Origin: Rickettsiella sp.
GTDB taxonomy: Bacteria; Pseudomonadota; Gammaproteobacteria; Diplorickettsiales; Diplorickettsiaceae
Length of the DNA stretch: 5,300 bases
Assembly (NCBI GenBank): GCA_031119195.1
Contig: JAVHYG010000111.1
Location: 1-5,300 of the forward strand
Direction of reading: 5' to 3'
Made by a program: the position numbers and the translations under genes. Positions within the stretch are counted from its first letter, which is position 1; every line of letters begins with the position of its first letter. Below the pieces are notes generated by a model. It ran no database searches, was not told the DNA's origin, and saw nothing but the letters and a program-made list of their open reading frames with translations. Shown one piece after another: positions 1 to 5,300 of the stretch.

Positions 1-61
1 CAATACTGCTTACTACAATACACCACCCCGTTATTTGTAAGGATGGCAAATAGGAAAAATA

Positions 62-77
62 CGTGATAACTATCACG
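62..77. repeat. Perfect 7-bp inverted repeat, operator- or hairpin-like
   Basis: CGTGATA (62-68) and TATCACG (71-77) are exact reverse complements separated by two bases. The repeat is nested in weaker complementary segments: TAGG 51-54 with CCTA 78-81, and ATGGC 43-47 with GCCAT 105-109, the latter followed almost directly by nine T residues at 112-120. A second small hairpin (CCC 89-91 with GGG 103-105, plus GC/GC inside) lies before the T-run. The arrangement could be a structured transcript end for a plus-strand gene to the left, or a dyad operator. Function is not established. Confidence 0.45.
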
Positions 78-326
78 CCTACAAAAAACCCTAGCGTCCA
101 GCGGGCCATAATTTTTTTTTATTATAACAACATGTTTTAGATTTTACACAATTTATGCATAAATGAAAATGTATGCAAACTTACTTTTAAGTTGACTCAA
201 AACATCTACATTAACATTTTAGTTTATATCAGAAAAATACTTTTAACATCAGTTTCTTGTCGGCGTGATCAAAAGCAAAGATAAGTAAAATAAAAAAACT
301 TACAAAAAGTATTGCGCGCTTTTCTA

Positions 327-350
327 GTCATCATCGTGCCAAATGATGAC
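327..350 (-). terminator. Hairpin downstream of pit, possible transcript end
   Basis: GTCATCAT (327-334) and ATGATGAC (343-350) form an 8-bp perfect stem with an 8-base loop, beginning three bases after the pit stop codon on the minus strand. No T-run follows the stem directly; T-rich segments appear only further on (reading TTTTT at about 309-305 and seven T at 299-293 on the minus strand). It could be a weak terminator or a 3'-end stabilising stem for the pit mRNA. The position supports a transcript-end role, but the missing adjacent T-tract keeps this tentative. Confidence 0.4.
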
Positions 351-353
351 ACA

Positions 354-1364
354 CTAGTTTATACCTAATTTAAAAAAAGTTTCTATAGCCATAACAGCTG
401 CAGCGACAAATCCAGCTGCAGGAATTGTAAGTACCCATGCCCAAATAATGCGGCGAACAGTTGGCCAATGGGTATTCAGCCAACCATTACTTGTACCAAC
501 GCCAAGAATAGCGCCTGTTACCGTATGCGTTGTGGAAACAGGAATACCAAGATCAGTTGCTGCAAATAAAGTTAATGCAGCACCTGTTGCCGCACAACCG
601 CCACTGAGAGGAGTTAATTGAGTTAATTTAGTACCCATTGTATTAATAATACGCCAACCTCCCATCAGTGTTCCTAAACCCATAATAAAGTTACAGGAAA
701 TAACAACCCAAAATGGTACATAAAAATGTCCATTTAAAAGACCCGTTGAAAATAACAATACTGCAATAATACCCATAGTCTTTTGTGCATCATTACCACC
801 ATGACCTAAACTTAGTAAAGCACCCGCAACAAATTGCGCACGCTTAGCCCATCTCTCTGCTTTAGTAGAATTGATATCTTTTAATAAAAAATGAGAAACT
901 TTTATTAATAACCAACTGATCAACAACCCTAATACTGGAGATAAAACAATAGCAATTAATACGGGCAGTAAGCCATGCCAATTTAAAACACTCCACCCAC
1001 CACCAACAACAGCAGCACCAACCAATCCACCGATTAATCCATGAGATGAACTCGAAGGTAAACCAAAATACCAGGTTAATAGATTCCAAATAATAGCGCC
1101 GATAAGCGCTGCAAAAATAATATAAGGTGTAACGATGTGCGGTTCAACTAAGCCCGATCCAATCGTAGTGGCCACATTGAGATGAAAAAATAAAAAAGCA
1201 ATAAAATTAAAAAATGCAGCCCATAAAACGGCTGTAAACGGTTTTAAAACCTTAGTTGCCACCATAATAGCGACGGAATTAGCCGCATCATGGAATCCAT
1301 TGATAAAATCAAATATAAACGCTAAGAAGACAACAAGATAAACAAATAAGAAGGTGTTAGTCAT
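354..1364 (-). CDS. pit: Inorganic phosphate transporter, PiT family
   Basis: A 336-residue integral inner-membrane protein of the PiT (PHO4) family, low-affinity secondary transporters that take up phosphate, often as neutral metal-phosphate, with cation symport. The family's internal duplication is visible. The first half has FINGFHDAANS (residues 20-30) and GLPSSSSHGLIGG (101-113). The second half has the equivalent GHGGNDAQKTMG (187-198) and GIPVSTTHTVTGA (273-285). Hydrophobic segments fill almost the whole length, with a hydrophilic basic loop at about 162-176 (KDINSTKAERWAKR) as the central cytoplasmic loop. The length fits the short bacterial PiT form rather than the roughly 500-residue E. 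coli PitA type. The ATG at 1364-1362 is preceded by purine-rich GGAAAGAA about 7 bases upstream. The short PiT form is often preceded by a DUF47 (PhoU-like) gene; here the upstream side is a spacer and then divergent dapE, so no such partner is adjacent. The gene is complete and no key motif is missing. Confidence 0.93.
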   Translation of the reverse strand: MTNTFLFVYLVVFLAFIFDFINGFHDAANSVAIMVATKVLKPFTAVLWAAFFNFIAFLFFHLNVATTIGSGLVEPHIVTPYIIFAALIGAIIWNLLTWYFGLPSSSSHGLIGGLVGAAVVGGGWSVLNWHGLLPVLIAIVLSPVLGLLISWLLIKVSHFLLKDINSTKAERWAKRAQFVAGALLSLGHGGNDAQKTMGIIAVLLFSTGLLNGHFYVPFWVVISCNFIMGLGTLMGGWRIINTMGTKLTQLTPLSGGCAATGAALTLFAATDLGIPVSTTHTVTGAILGVGTSNGWLNTHWPTVRRIIWAWVLTIPAAGFVAAAVMAIETFFKLGIN

Positions 1365-1398
1365 TTAACGTTCTTTCCATCACCTAAACTAGTGGATA

Positions 1399-1404
1399 AG
1401 TATA
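1399..1404 (-). promoter_or_regulatory. Possible pit -10 element
   Basis: Reading the minus strand, TATACT at 1404-1399 is one mismatch from the sigma-70 -10 consensus and lies 35 bases before the pit ATG, giving a short leader that includes the ribosome-binding region. No convincing -35 hexamer sits 16-18 bases upstream, so this is only a candidate. Confidence 0.3.
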
Positions 1405-1432
1405 CACGACGTTTATAGGCTTCGCATACTGA

Positions 1433-1457
1433 TACCCCTTTTAAATCAAGTGGGGTA
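1433..1457. repeat. 6-bp inverted repeat in the pit-dapE divergent spacer
   Basis: TACCCC (1433-1438) and GGGGTA (1452-1457) are exact reverse complements with 13 bases between them, and are the only GC-rich tract in this spacer. They lie upstream of the candidate pit -10 and about 85-110 bases upstream of the candidate dapE -10. This could be a regulator-binding dyad or a chance match; no known operator was recognised. Confidence 0.3.
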
Positions 1458-1541
1458 CATTGGTGAAAAATGACAATCTTAATTTTATGCATTTACTTTA
1501 TACTTTTTTAAATCCTGTCAAAATTTCAAGGTAGTTAAAAC

Positions 1542-1550
1542 TGCTAATAT
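1542..1550 (+). promoter_or_regulatory. Extended -10 promoter for dapE
   Basis: TGCTAATAT at 1542-1550 combines the extended -10 TG element, one spacer base and TAATAT, a good sigma-70 -10. Extended -10 promoters tolerate a poor -35, and none is evident here. Transcription would start near 1557, giving a leader of about 55 bases before the ATG at 1612 and excluding the more upstream in-frame GTG at 1561 as a practical start. Confidence 0.5.
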
Positions 1551-1611
1551 TTCCTAGATTGTGTGCTTTAACGTACAATTACTTTATAAAAAATCGATAG
1601 GACCTAAGTTT

Positions 1612-2754
1612 ATGTTATCTCTCATTGAACTTCTACAGCAACTTATTGCTTGCCCCTCTGTAACACCTAAGGATGCAGGTTGTCAAATCCTTATAAGTCA
1701 ACATTTACAACGTTTAGGTTTTGAGATTGAACACTTACCGTTTGGAGATGTCAATAATTTCTGGGCGCGACGAGGAAAAAATGAACCTTTATTTGTTTTT
1801 GCTGGACATACTGATGTTGTACCAACAGGCCCTGTAGAAAAATGGGATATGCCTCCTTTTGAAGGTAAAATTAATAATGGTCTTCTTTATGGACGTGGTA
1901 GTGCCGACATGAAAGGTAGCCTAGCGGCGATGCTAATCGCTTGTGAAAAATTTATAACACATAACCCAAATCATTACGGTTCCATGGCTTGGTTAATTAC
2001 CAGCGACGAAGAAGGTCCTAGTATTAATGGCAGCGCAAAGGTAGTTGAAACATTAAAAAATAGAAATGTAAAAATCGATTATTGTTTAGTAGGGGAACCT
2101 ACATGCGAAGAAAAATTAGGTGATACGTTAAAAATAGGTAGACGTGGATCTTTATCAGGTCATTTGATTATACAAGGTAAACAAGGTCATATTGCTTATC
2201 CGAAATTAGCTAAAAACCCTATTCACTTATTTTCGCCAGTTTTAGCGGAATTATTGCAAACACAATGGGATAATACAACTAATCCAGAATTCCAAGCAAC
2301 AAGTTTTCAGATATCTAACATCAATGCCGGTACGGGTGCAGGCAATGTTATTCCAGATATTTTAGATATTAAATTCAATTTTCGCTATTCACCAGTAACA
2401 ACGTCAGAAAAATTACAAAAAATGGTCGAAGAAATATTAAAAAAAAATAATTTGGATTATAGACTTAACTGGTTACCTGGTGGTGGTAAACCTTTTCTCA
2501 GTTATGCAGGCCGATTACGTAACAATGCAATTTCTTCAATTAAAGAAATTACTGGCATATTTCCTAACACTTCTACTACAGGGGGTGTTTCCGATGCGCG
2601 CTTTATAGCGCCTTTGGGAACTGAAGTCATAGAATTTGGGCCCTGTAATAGAACAATACATCAAATCAATGAATATGTCTCTATTACAGATTTAGAACAA
2701 TTAGTCCTAATTTATGAAACACTTTTAAAAAAGATGTTACTAAATCTTAAGTAG
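1612..2754 (+). CDS. dapE: Succinyl-diaminopimelate desuccinylase
   Basis: A 380-residue cytoplasmic M20-family zinc hydrolase that cleaves N-succinyl-L,L-diaminopimelate to succinate and L,L-diaminopimelate, a late step to meso-DAP (peptidoglycan) and lysine. The N-terminus (LLQQLIACPSVTPKDAGCQ) is typical. Metal and catalytic residues can be read off: H66 and catalytic D68 in GHTDVVPTG, bridging D99 in GRGSADMKGS, catalytic E133 with metal ligand E134 in TSDEEG, E162 in VGEPT, and H350 in NRTIHQINE. The dimerisation (lid) domain spans about 177-290 and includes RRGSLSGHLIIQGKQGHIAYP. TTGGVSDARFIA (322-333) matches the substrate-binding segment. The length is close to the 375-residue E. coli enzyme. 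The ATG at 1612 is chosen over an in-frame GTG at 1561 because homology starts there and AGGA (1599-1602) sits 9 bases upstream; the 17 extra residues have no family counterpart. The gene stands alone, divergent from pit and convergent with the L,D-transpeptidase gene. Confidence 0.96.
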   Translation: MLSLIELLQQLIACPSVTPKDAGCQILISQHLQRLGFEIEHLPFGDVNNFWARRGKNEPLFVFAGHTDVVPTGPVEKWDMPPFEGKINNGLLYGRGSADMKGSLAAMLIACEKFITHNPNHYGSMAWLITSDEEGPSINGSAKVVETLKNRNVKIDYCLVGEPTCEEKLGDTLKIGRRGSLSGHLIIQGKQGHIAYPKLAKNPIHLFSPVLAELLQTQWDNTTNPEFQATSFQISNINAGTGAGNVIPDILDIKFNFRYSPVTTSEKLQKMVEEILKKNNLDYRLNWLPGGGKPFLSYAGRLRNNAISSIKEITGIFPNTSTTGGVSDARFIAPLGTEVIEFGPCNRTIHQINEYVSITDLEQLVLIYETLLKKMLLNLK

Positions 2755-2800
2755 TTATTATATTATAGATTGCGCAAGCTAGTAATGTAATAAATATATA

Positions 2801-2826
2801 AAAAAAAGCAGCGGGACGGCTGCTTT
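2801..2826 (-). terminator. Rho-independent terminator of the L,D-transpeptidase gene
   Basis: AAAGCAGC (2805-2812) and GCTGCTTT (2819-2826) form a perfect 8-bp stem with a 6-base loop. On the minus strand the stem runs straight into seven T residues (2807-2801) followed by an AT-rich tail, the classic intrinsic terminator layout, 12 bases after the stop codon at 2839. On the plus strand the stem is followed only by TTTAGCG, so it should stop the minus-strand transcript much better than the convergent dapE transcript. Confidence 0.88.
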
Positions 2827-2838
2827 AGCGCTTTCAAA

Positions 2839-3513
2839 TTATGAAACAAATTGAGATTTTGATAACCATGTCGGATCAGGGTAGTAAGCAAATACCAATG
2901 TTCCATTCTTAATCGTATGGATTAAGGGACCGGCAATTTTTGGGCTTACTGCAAAGCAACCCCAGCTTCGTCCCAAGCGACCATGCGATTGAGCAAATTG
3001 CGCAGTGGCATAATCAGCACTATGGAAAACGATATCACGTGACTCTGCTCTATCGTTAAACCCTTTTTCTAATCCTTTAACCCTCAATGAATATCCATGT
3101 TTACCCGAATACGTTGACTGAGTTAAAAACACACCTAAACTTGAAGCTAAACTTCCTGGTCTATCAGAAAAAGCGCTTGCATAGTTGCCACCACTATTTT
3201 GTCCATGCGCAACATAATCATTAAAAAGAACTCTATGGTTCTTTAGGTCTAATACCCAAAGCCTTCGCGATGTTGATGGTTTTGTATAATCGACAATCGT
3301 TAAAATCTGTTGTTTGTCTAAACCTTCATGAGTAGCTTTAGTATAAGCTTCTAAACCTAACTGCAAAGCCTTAGGGTTAAGCCCCGGAACTTGACTGCGA
3401 AATTGATTTACTTCATTTTGCACATTCAAGTCATTTACAGGACTAGCGCTTACAGCCATGGTAAAAAGACCACTAGCTAAAAATAATAAACTTGTTATTT
3501 TCTTCAATATCAC
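2839..3513 (-). CDS. Secreted murein L,D-transpeptidase-family protein (YkuD_2)
   Basis: A 224-residue exported protein of the YkuD_2 family ('murein L,D-transpeptidase catalytic domain family'). Related YkuD enzymes use a cysteine nucleophile to make or exchange peptide cross-links or attach partners to DAP in peptidoglycan; the reaction of this subfamily is less well defined. Residues 1-23 form a Sec signal peptide (KK, a hydrophobic stretch, then VSA before S24). The catalytic domain spans about 84-217. It contains AHGQNSG (102-108), SLGVFLT (125-131), HGYSLRVKGLEKGFND (139-154), the conserved histidine H164 in VFHSADY, and the nucleophile C186 in GRSWGCFAV. It ends in AYYPDPTWL. The GTG at 3513-3511 is chosen because AGGAGGAGG lies 9 bases upstream; an in-frame TTG at 3543 would translate through that Shine-Dalgarno and put an RRR-rich extension before the signal peptide. 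The gene appears monocistronic, with its own promoter and terminator, and converges with dapE. Confidence 0.88.
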   Translation of the reverse strand: MILKKITSLLFLASGLFTMAVSASPVNDLNVQNEVNQFRSQVPGLNPKALQLGLEAYTKATHEGLDKQQILTIVDYTKPSTSRRLWVLDLKNHRVLFNDYVAHGQNSGGNYASAFSDRPGSLASSLGVFLTQSTYSGKHGYSLRVKGLEKGFNDRAESRDIVFHSADYATAQFAQSHGRLGRSWGCFAVSPKIAGPLIHTIKNGTLVFAYYPDPTWLSKSQFVS

Positions 3514-3522
3514 TATGAACAA

Positions 3523-3533
3523 CCTCCTCCTCT
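3523..3533 (-). promoter_or_regulatory. Very strong Shine-Dalgarno deciding the ldt start
   Basis: On the minus strand AGAGGAGGAGG (3533-3523) gives repeated AGGAGG matches to the 16S rRNA tail, 9 bases from the GTG at 3513. This is far stronger than any other ribosome-binding site in the window and is the reason the GTG, rather than the more upstream TTG, is taken as the start. Confidence 0.8.
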
Positions 3534-3553
3534 GTTTACACAAAGGAATAGGT

Positions 3554-3562
3554 AATATAGCA
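3554..3562 (-). promoter_or_regulatory. Extended -10 promoter for the L,D-transpeptidase gene
   Basis: On the minus strand TGCTATATT (3562-3554) is an extended -10 element (TG, one base, TATATT). A weak TTCATT sits 17 bases upstream as a possible -35. Transcription would begin near 3547, leaving a leader of about 33 bases carrying the strong Shine-Dalgarno. Its form closely resembles the dapE candidate TGCTAATAT. It suggests this gene is transcribed separately from the Sel1-like gene upstream. Confidence 0.5.
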
Positions 3563-3620
3563 TATTTCGTACAAAAAATGAACGTTTTGTGCCTATTTTA
3601 ACGGGTAAAAAGCTTACAAA

Positions 3621-4202
3621 TTAACCCTTATAAGCCCTTAAGCTAGCAAAAAACTCAGGCGAATTTAATTGCAGAACATCGAATATCTGAGTAGCTTTAC
3701 TCCAAGCCTGCTCTAAATCAATACTCTCTAAAATAAGCTGATAACCTTTCTGTAAATCCGGAGTACATCCCCAACCATGAATATAGATCATGCCCAACAA
3801 ACGACGTGCTAAAAAGTAATCTTGGTCATCCGCTGCTTGTAAATAAACACGTGACTCTTCAAAAAAAGACTTGGCATAAACTCTAGCTTGATTAGTTTTG
3901 TAAAGTGGATTTCTAGATAAATCCGTCCAAAATTTTCCATAATTTAATAAGCCCTCACCCAGCAAGTACTGTGCCTTCACATCTCCAAAACTAGATAATA
4001 CTCTATAACACTCTAAGGCATGGAATTCCGCATTAGGTAATTCCTTATCAAACCTATGTTTTTTGTAAAACTCTGCCAGAGAATAAAAAGCAGATATTAA
4101 AGCCTTGAGTTGGGTTTCTGCACCATCTTGTTCATAAAGTTTGTGTAATTTATGAAGTTTTTTTTGTAAGCGTTTAAACTTAAATTTTTGGAGACTATTC
4201 AT
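3621..4202 (-). CDS. Sel1-like repeat protein of unknown function
   Basis: A 193-residue protein without a signal peptide or membrane segment, so probably cytoplasmic unless exported by a specialised route. The first 25 residues are very basic (KFKFKRLQKKLHKLHKL). The rest reads as helical hairpins of the Sel1/TPR class. The clearest unit is at about 130-160, with FLARRLLGMIYIHGWG and then an aspartate (D149) and K152 in PDLQKGYQLI, matching the Sel1 pattern A..LG.IY..G.G...D..K. A more degenerate unit starts at about 74 (DVKAQYLLGEGLLNYG). Such repeats are protein-interaction scaffolds; no catalytic motif is visible and the function cannot be assigned. The ATG at 4202-4200 is the only plausible start, yet it has no clear Shine-Dalgarno. 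The gene lies 75 bases downstream of the AT-hook gene on the same strand with no terminator between them, so co-transcription is possible. Sel1 proteins are common in Legionella and Coxiella, some acting at the host interface, but nothing here shows export. Confidence 0.75.
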   Translation of the reverse strand: MNSLQKFKFKRLQKKLHKLHKLYEQDGAETQLKALISAFYSLAEFYKKHRFDKELPNAEFHALECYRVLSSFGDVKAQYLLGEGLLNYGKFWTDLSRNPLYKTNQARVYAKSFFEESRVYLQAADDQDYFLARRLLGMIYIHGWGCTPDLQKGYQLILESIDLEQAWSKATQIFDVLQLNSPEFFASLRAYKG

Positions 4203-4242
4203 AAACCAAAAGCTTTAATTTATTAGCGTAATAGCTCTTTTC

Positions 4243-4271
4243 TATTTATTTAATATTTAGGTAATTATCAA
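4243..4271 (-). promoter_or_regulatory. Weak promoter candidate for the Sel1-like gene
   Basis: On the minus strand TTGATA (4271-4266) is a one-mismatch -35, followed after 17 bases by TAAATA (4248-4243), a poor -10. It would start transcription in the spacer between the AT-hook and Sel1-like genes. The -10 overlaps a copy of the TAAATAGAA motif. Read-through from the AT-hook gene is an equally good explanation for expression. Confidence 0.25.
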
Positions 4272-4277
4272 CAGCGT

Positions 4278-4673
4278 TTAACTTTTCATTTTACTTGGTC
4301 TACCCCGTTTTCTTGCAGTATTTTTTTTACCAGTCGAAGTAGTTGGCCGGCCACGTCGTCCTGACATCATCATTCTCTGCGAAGCTTTAGAAAGTTTATT
4401 ACTAAATTTAGCTTTAGCCAAAGCCAATGCTTTATTATTAGCTTCCATTTTTTTACGTTCAATTTTAACTACCTTCTCAAGTGCCTTTTGATAAGCTTCT
4501 TGACTTGCAACCCGCAACCTTTCTTTGAAATCTGCTTTGAGTAAAGCAATTTTGGTTCGTAAAGCCTTGTGAACCGCCCGAGCATTTTGAGCTGCTTTAT
4601 TACGCTGCATTTTTTTTGCCGAACTCAAGGGTGGTCTACCCCGTTTCTTTTTTATTTGTGGTTTCATTGTCAT
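4278..4673 (-). CDS. Small basic protein with three AT-hooks, probable DNA-binding/nucleoid protein
   Basis: A 131-residue, extremely basic protein: 41 Lys/Arg against 6 Asp/Glu by hand count. Three AT-hook cores (GRP within basic residues), which insert in the minor groove of AT-rich DNA, are visible: KKKRGRPP at 8-15, RRGRPT at 106-111 and RKRGRPSK at 121-128. Between them, about 19-100, is a low-complexity Ala/Lys/Leu-rich stretch likely to be a long helix, possibly a coiled coil (IALLKADFKERLRVASQEAYQKALEKVVKIERKKMEANN). DNA-binding ends around a helical middle suggest a bridging or compacting protein, like histone H1-like bacterial proteins in role but not in recognised sequence. There is no enzymatic domain, signal peptide or membrane segment. 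The ATG at 4673 has AGGA (4687-4684) 10 bases upstream, better placed than for the second Met two codons later. It is preceded by a very AT-rich spacer, so autoregulation is conceivable. The family name is not recognised; DNA binding is likely, the cellular role unknown. Confidence 0.82.
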   Translation of the reverse strand: MTMKPQIKKKRGRPPLSSAKKMQRNKAAQNARAVHKALRTKIALLKADFKERLRVASQEAYQKALEKVVKIERKKMEANNKALALAKAKFSNKLSKASQRMMMSGRRGRPTTSTGKKNTARKRGRPSKMKS

Positions 4674-4714
4674 AATTTTAATTTCCTTTGTTAAAGTGAA
4701 TAAAATAAAAAAAT

Positions 4715-4835
4715 AGGTGTATTCTTTAAATAGAAAAATTAATGCTGAATTTTATACTCTTTTTTAATAGAAAATAAAACTCTATACAATATACATATTA
4801 TATATACTTTAAATAGAATTCAGCAATAGACACCT
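4715..4835. repeat. Long imperfect inverted repeat between gltA and the AT-hook gene
   Basis: Two pairs of complementary arms are nested: AGGTGT (4715-4720) with ACACCT (4830-4835), and TGCTGAATT (4743-4751) with AATTCAGCA (4817-4825). The central loop is 65 bases of AT-rich sequence and the gap between arms is 22 bases on the left and 4 on the right. On the minus strand the last arm ACACCT is followed by A and a run of seven T (4713-4707 with one interruption near 4714), a terminator-like ending. It could be a terminator or attenuator for gltA read-through, or a regulatory site for the AT-hook gene. The candidate -10 lies inside the loop. Confidence 0.4.
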
Positions 4836-4948
4836 TGTAAAATAATTAATTTTTAAGAAAAATCTAATCTACTTTTATTATTTTATTAAGAAATTTCGTT
4901 ATTTAGCTCTTGCTTAGGTAAATAATTACTAAGTAAGAATTCTATTTA
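4727..4948. repeat. TAAATAGAA motif repeated in spacers around the AT-hook gene
   Basis: TAAATAGAA occurs at 4727-4735 and 4810-4818 on the plus strand and at 4948-4940 on the minus strand; a further copy lies at 4248-4240 (minus) beyond the other end of the gene. The copies at 4724 and 4807 extend to a 12-base exact direct repeat (CTTTAAATAGAA). Those at 4810 and 4948 extend to a 12-base exact inverted repeat (TAAATAGAATTC). A degenerate relative, TTTAATAGAA, is at 4763. All four are intergenic. They may be protein-binding sites, though the AT-rich context raises the chance level. Confidence 0.4.
4797..4826 (-). promoter_or_regulatory. Promoter candidate for the AT-hook gene
   Basis: On the minus strand a perfect TATAAT lies at 4802-4797, with TTGCTG (4826-4821) 18 bases upstream as a half-matching -35. 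Transcription would start near 4790, giving a leader of about 117 bases before the ATG at 4673, unusually long for this window. Other -10-like strings occur in the same AT-rich spacer (for example TATAAA at 4756-4751), so the exact start is uncertain. Confidence 0.4.
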
Positions 4949-4955
4949 TGGGTAT

Positions 4956-5300
4956 TTATTCTCTATTTTCAAGAGGGATATAATTGCGTTGGGTTTTTCC
5001 ACAATATAATTGCCGAGGTCTAGCAATACGACGATTAGGATCTGCTATCATTTCCTCCCAATGCGAAACCCAGCCAACAGTTCGGGCAAGCGCAAAAATA
5101 ACAGTAAACATATTTGTCGGAATTCCTAAAGCACTTAAAGTAATTCCTGAATAAAAATCGACATTCGGATAAAGTTTTCTTTCCACAAAATAGGGATCTT
5201 GTAAAGCAATTTTTTCTAATTCTAATGCTAGCCGAAATAAAGGTTCTTCTTTTTGACCTGTTTCTTGTAATACTTCGTGACAAGTTTCCCTCATTACCTT
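4956..5300 (-). CDS. gltA: Citrate synthase, C-terminal part (cut by window edge)
   Basis: The last 115 codons of a type II citrate synthase; the frame stays open through the right edge (K-V before MRETCHEVL), so the start and about three quarters of the gene lie outside. The enzyme condenses oxaloacetate and acetyl-CoA to citrate, the entry step of the TCA cycle, in the cytoplasm. Hallmarks present are KLYPNVDFYSG, whose Asp is the catalytic Asp362 of E. coli GltA, then LGIPTNMFTVIFALARTVGW, whose Arg contacts citrate, and the terminal RPRQLY signature. The two catalytic histidines lie in the missing part. The end (CGKTQRNYIPLENRE) is of normal type and length, so the gene is not truncated at this side. 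After the TAA at 4958-4956 there is no clear intrinsic terminator; a 282-base spacer of about 18% GC leads to the AT-hook gene, so co-transcription is not obvious. Confidence 0.96.
   Translation of the reverse strand, partial: KVMRETCHEVLQETGQKEEPLFRLALELEKIALQDPYFVERKLYPNVDFYSGITLSALGIPTNMFTVIFALARTVGWVSHWEEMIADPNRRIARPRQLYCGKTQRNYIPLENRE

Larger units (their letters stand above)
1..353. other. Left intergenic region, no supported gene
   Basis: No reading frame here has a credible start and length; the longest ATG-led frames are about ten codons or fewer. A frame open from the left edge stops with TAA at 38-40 and would give only about 12 residues, too little to identify as a gene tail. The stretch is AT-rich and contains nested inverted repeats with a nine-T run (43-120), a hairpin just downstream of the pit stop (327-350), and A-rich tracts at 286-299 that read as T-runs on the minus strand. 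A TTGACT at 192-197 has no good -10 partner. Confidence 0.6.

Overview
The window looks like a chromosomal, housekeeping-type segment of an AT-rich gammaproteobacterium. The citrate synthase end, the DapE and the YkuD_2-type L,D-transpeptidase all read as gammaproteobacterial. The low GC (roughly mid-30s by eye in genes, about 18% by hand count in the 4674-4955 spacer), together with a Sel1-type protein and a very basic small DNA-binding protein, suggests a host-associated lineage such as Legionellales (Legionella, Coxiella or Rickettsiella-like). That placement is inference from general resemblance; no search was run.

Layout. Positions 1-353 hold no gene I can support; they contain nested inverted repeats ending in a T-run and a hairpin just past the pit stop. 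A PiT-family phosphate transporter (354-1364, minus) is divergent from dapE (1612-2754, plus) across a 247-base spacer. dapE converges on a secreted L,D-transpeptidase-family gene (2839-3513, minus), which ends in a clear intrinsic terminator. Further right, still on the minus strand, lie a Sel1-like repeat protein (3621-4202), a three-AT-hook basic protein (4278-4673) and the last 115 codons of gltA (4956 to the window edge).

How the genes relate. DapE makes L,L-diaminopimelate for meso-DAP and lysine, and the L,D-transpeptidase family acts on DAP-containing murein, so these two convergent genes share a cell-wall theme. They are not an operon. PiT (phosphate/metal-phosphate uptake) and GltA (TCA cycle entry) are unrelated housekeeping functions. 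The four right-hand genes share a strand, but the long AT-rich spacer after gltA and the promoter-like sites before the AT-hook and L,D-transpeptidase genes argue for several transcription units.

The least ordinary part is 4203-4955: a small protein with AT-hooks at both ends of a basic helical middle, flanked by very AT-rich spacers that carry four exact copies of a 9-base motif and a long imperfect inverted repeat. This could be a nucleoid-associated protein with an autoregulated control region, but that is a hypothesis. I see no CRISPR array, phage, insertion sequence, toxin-antitoxin pair or recognisable defence system.
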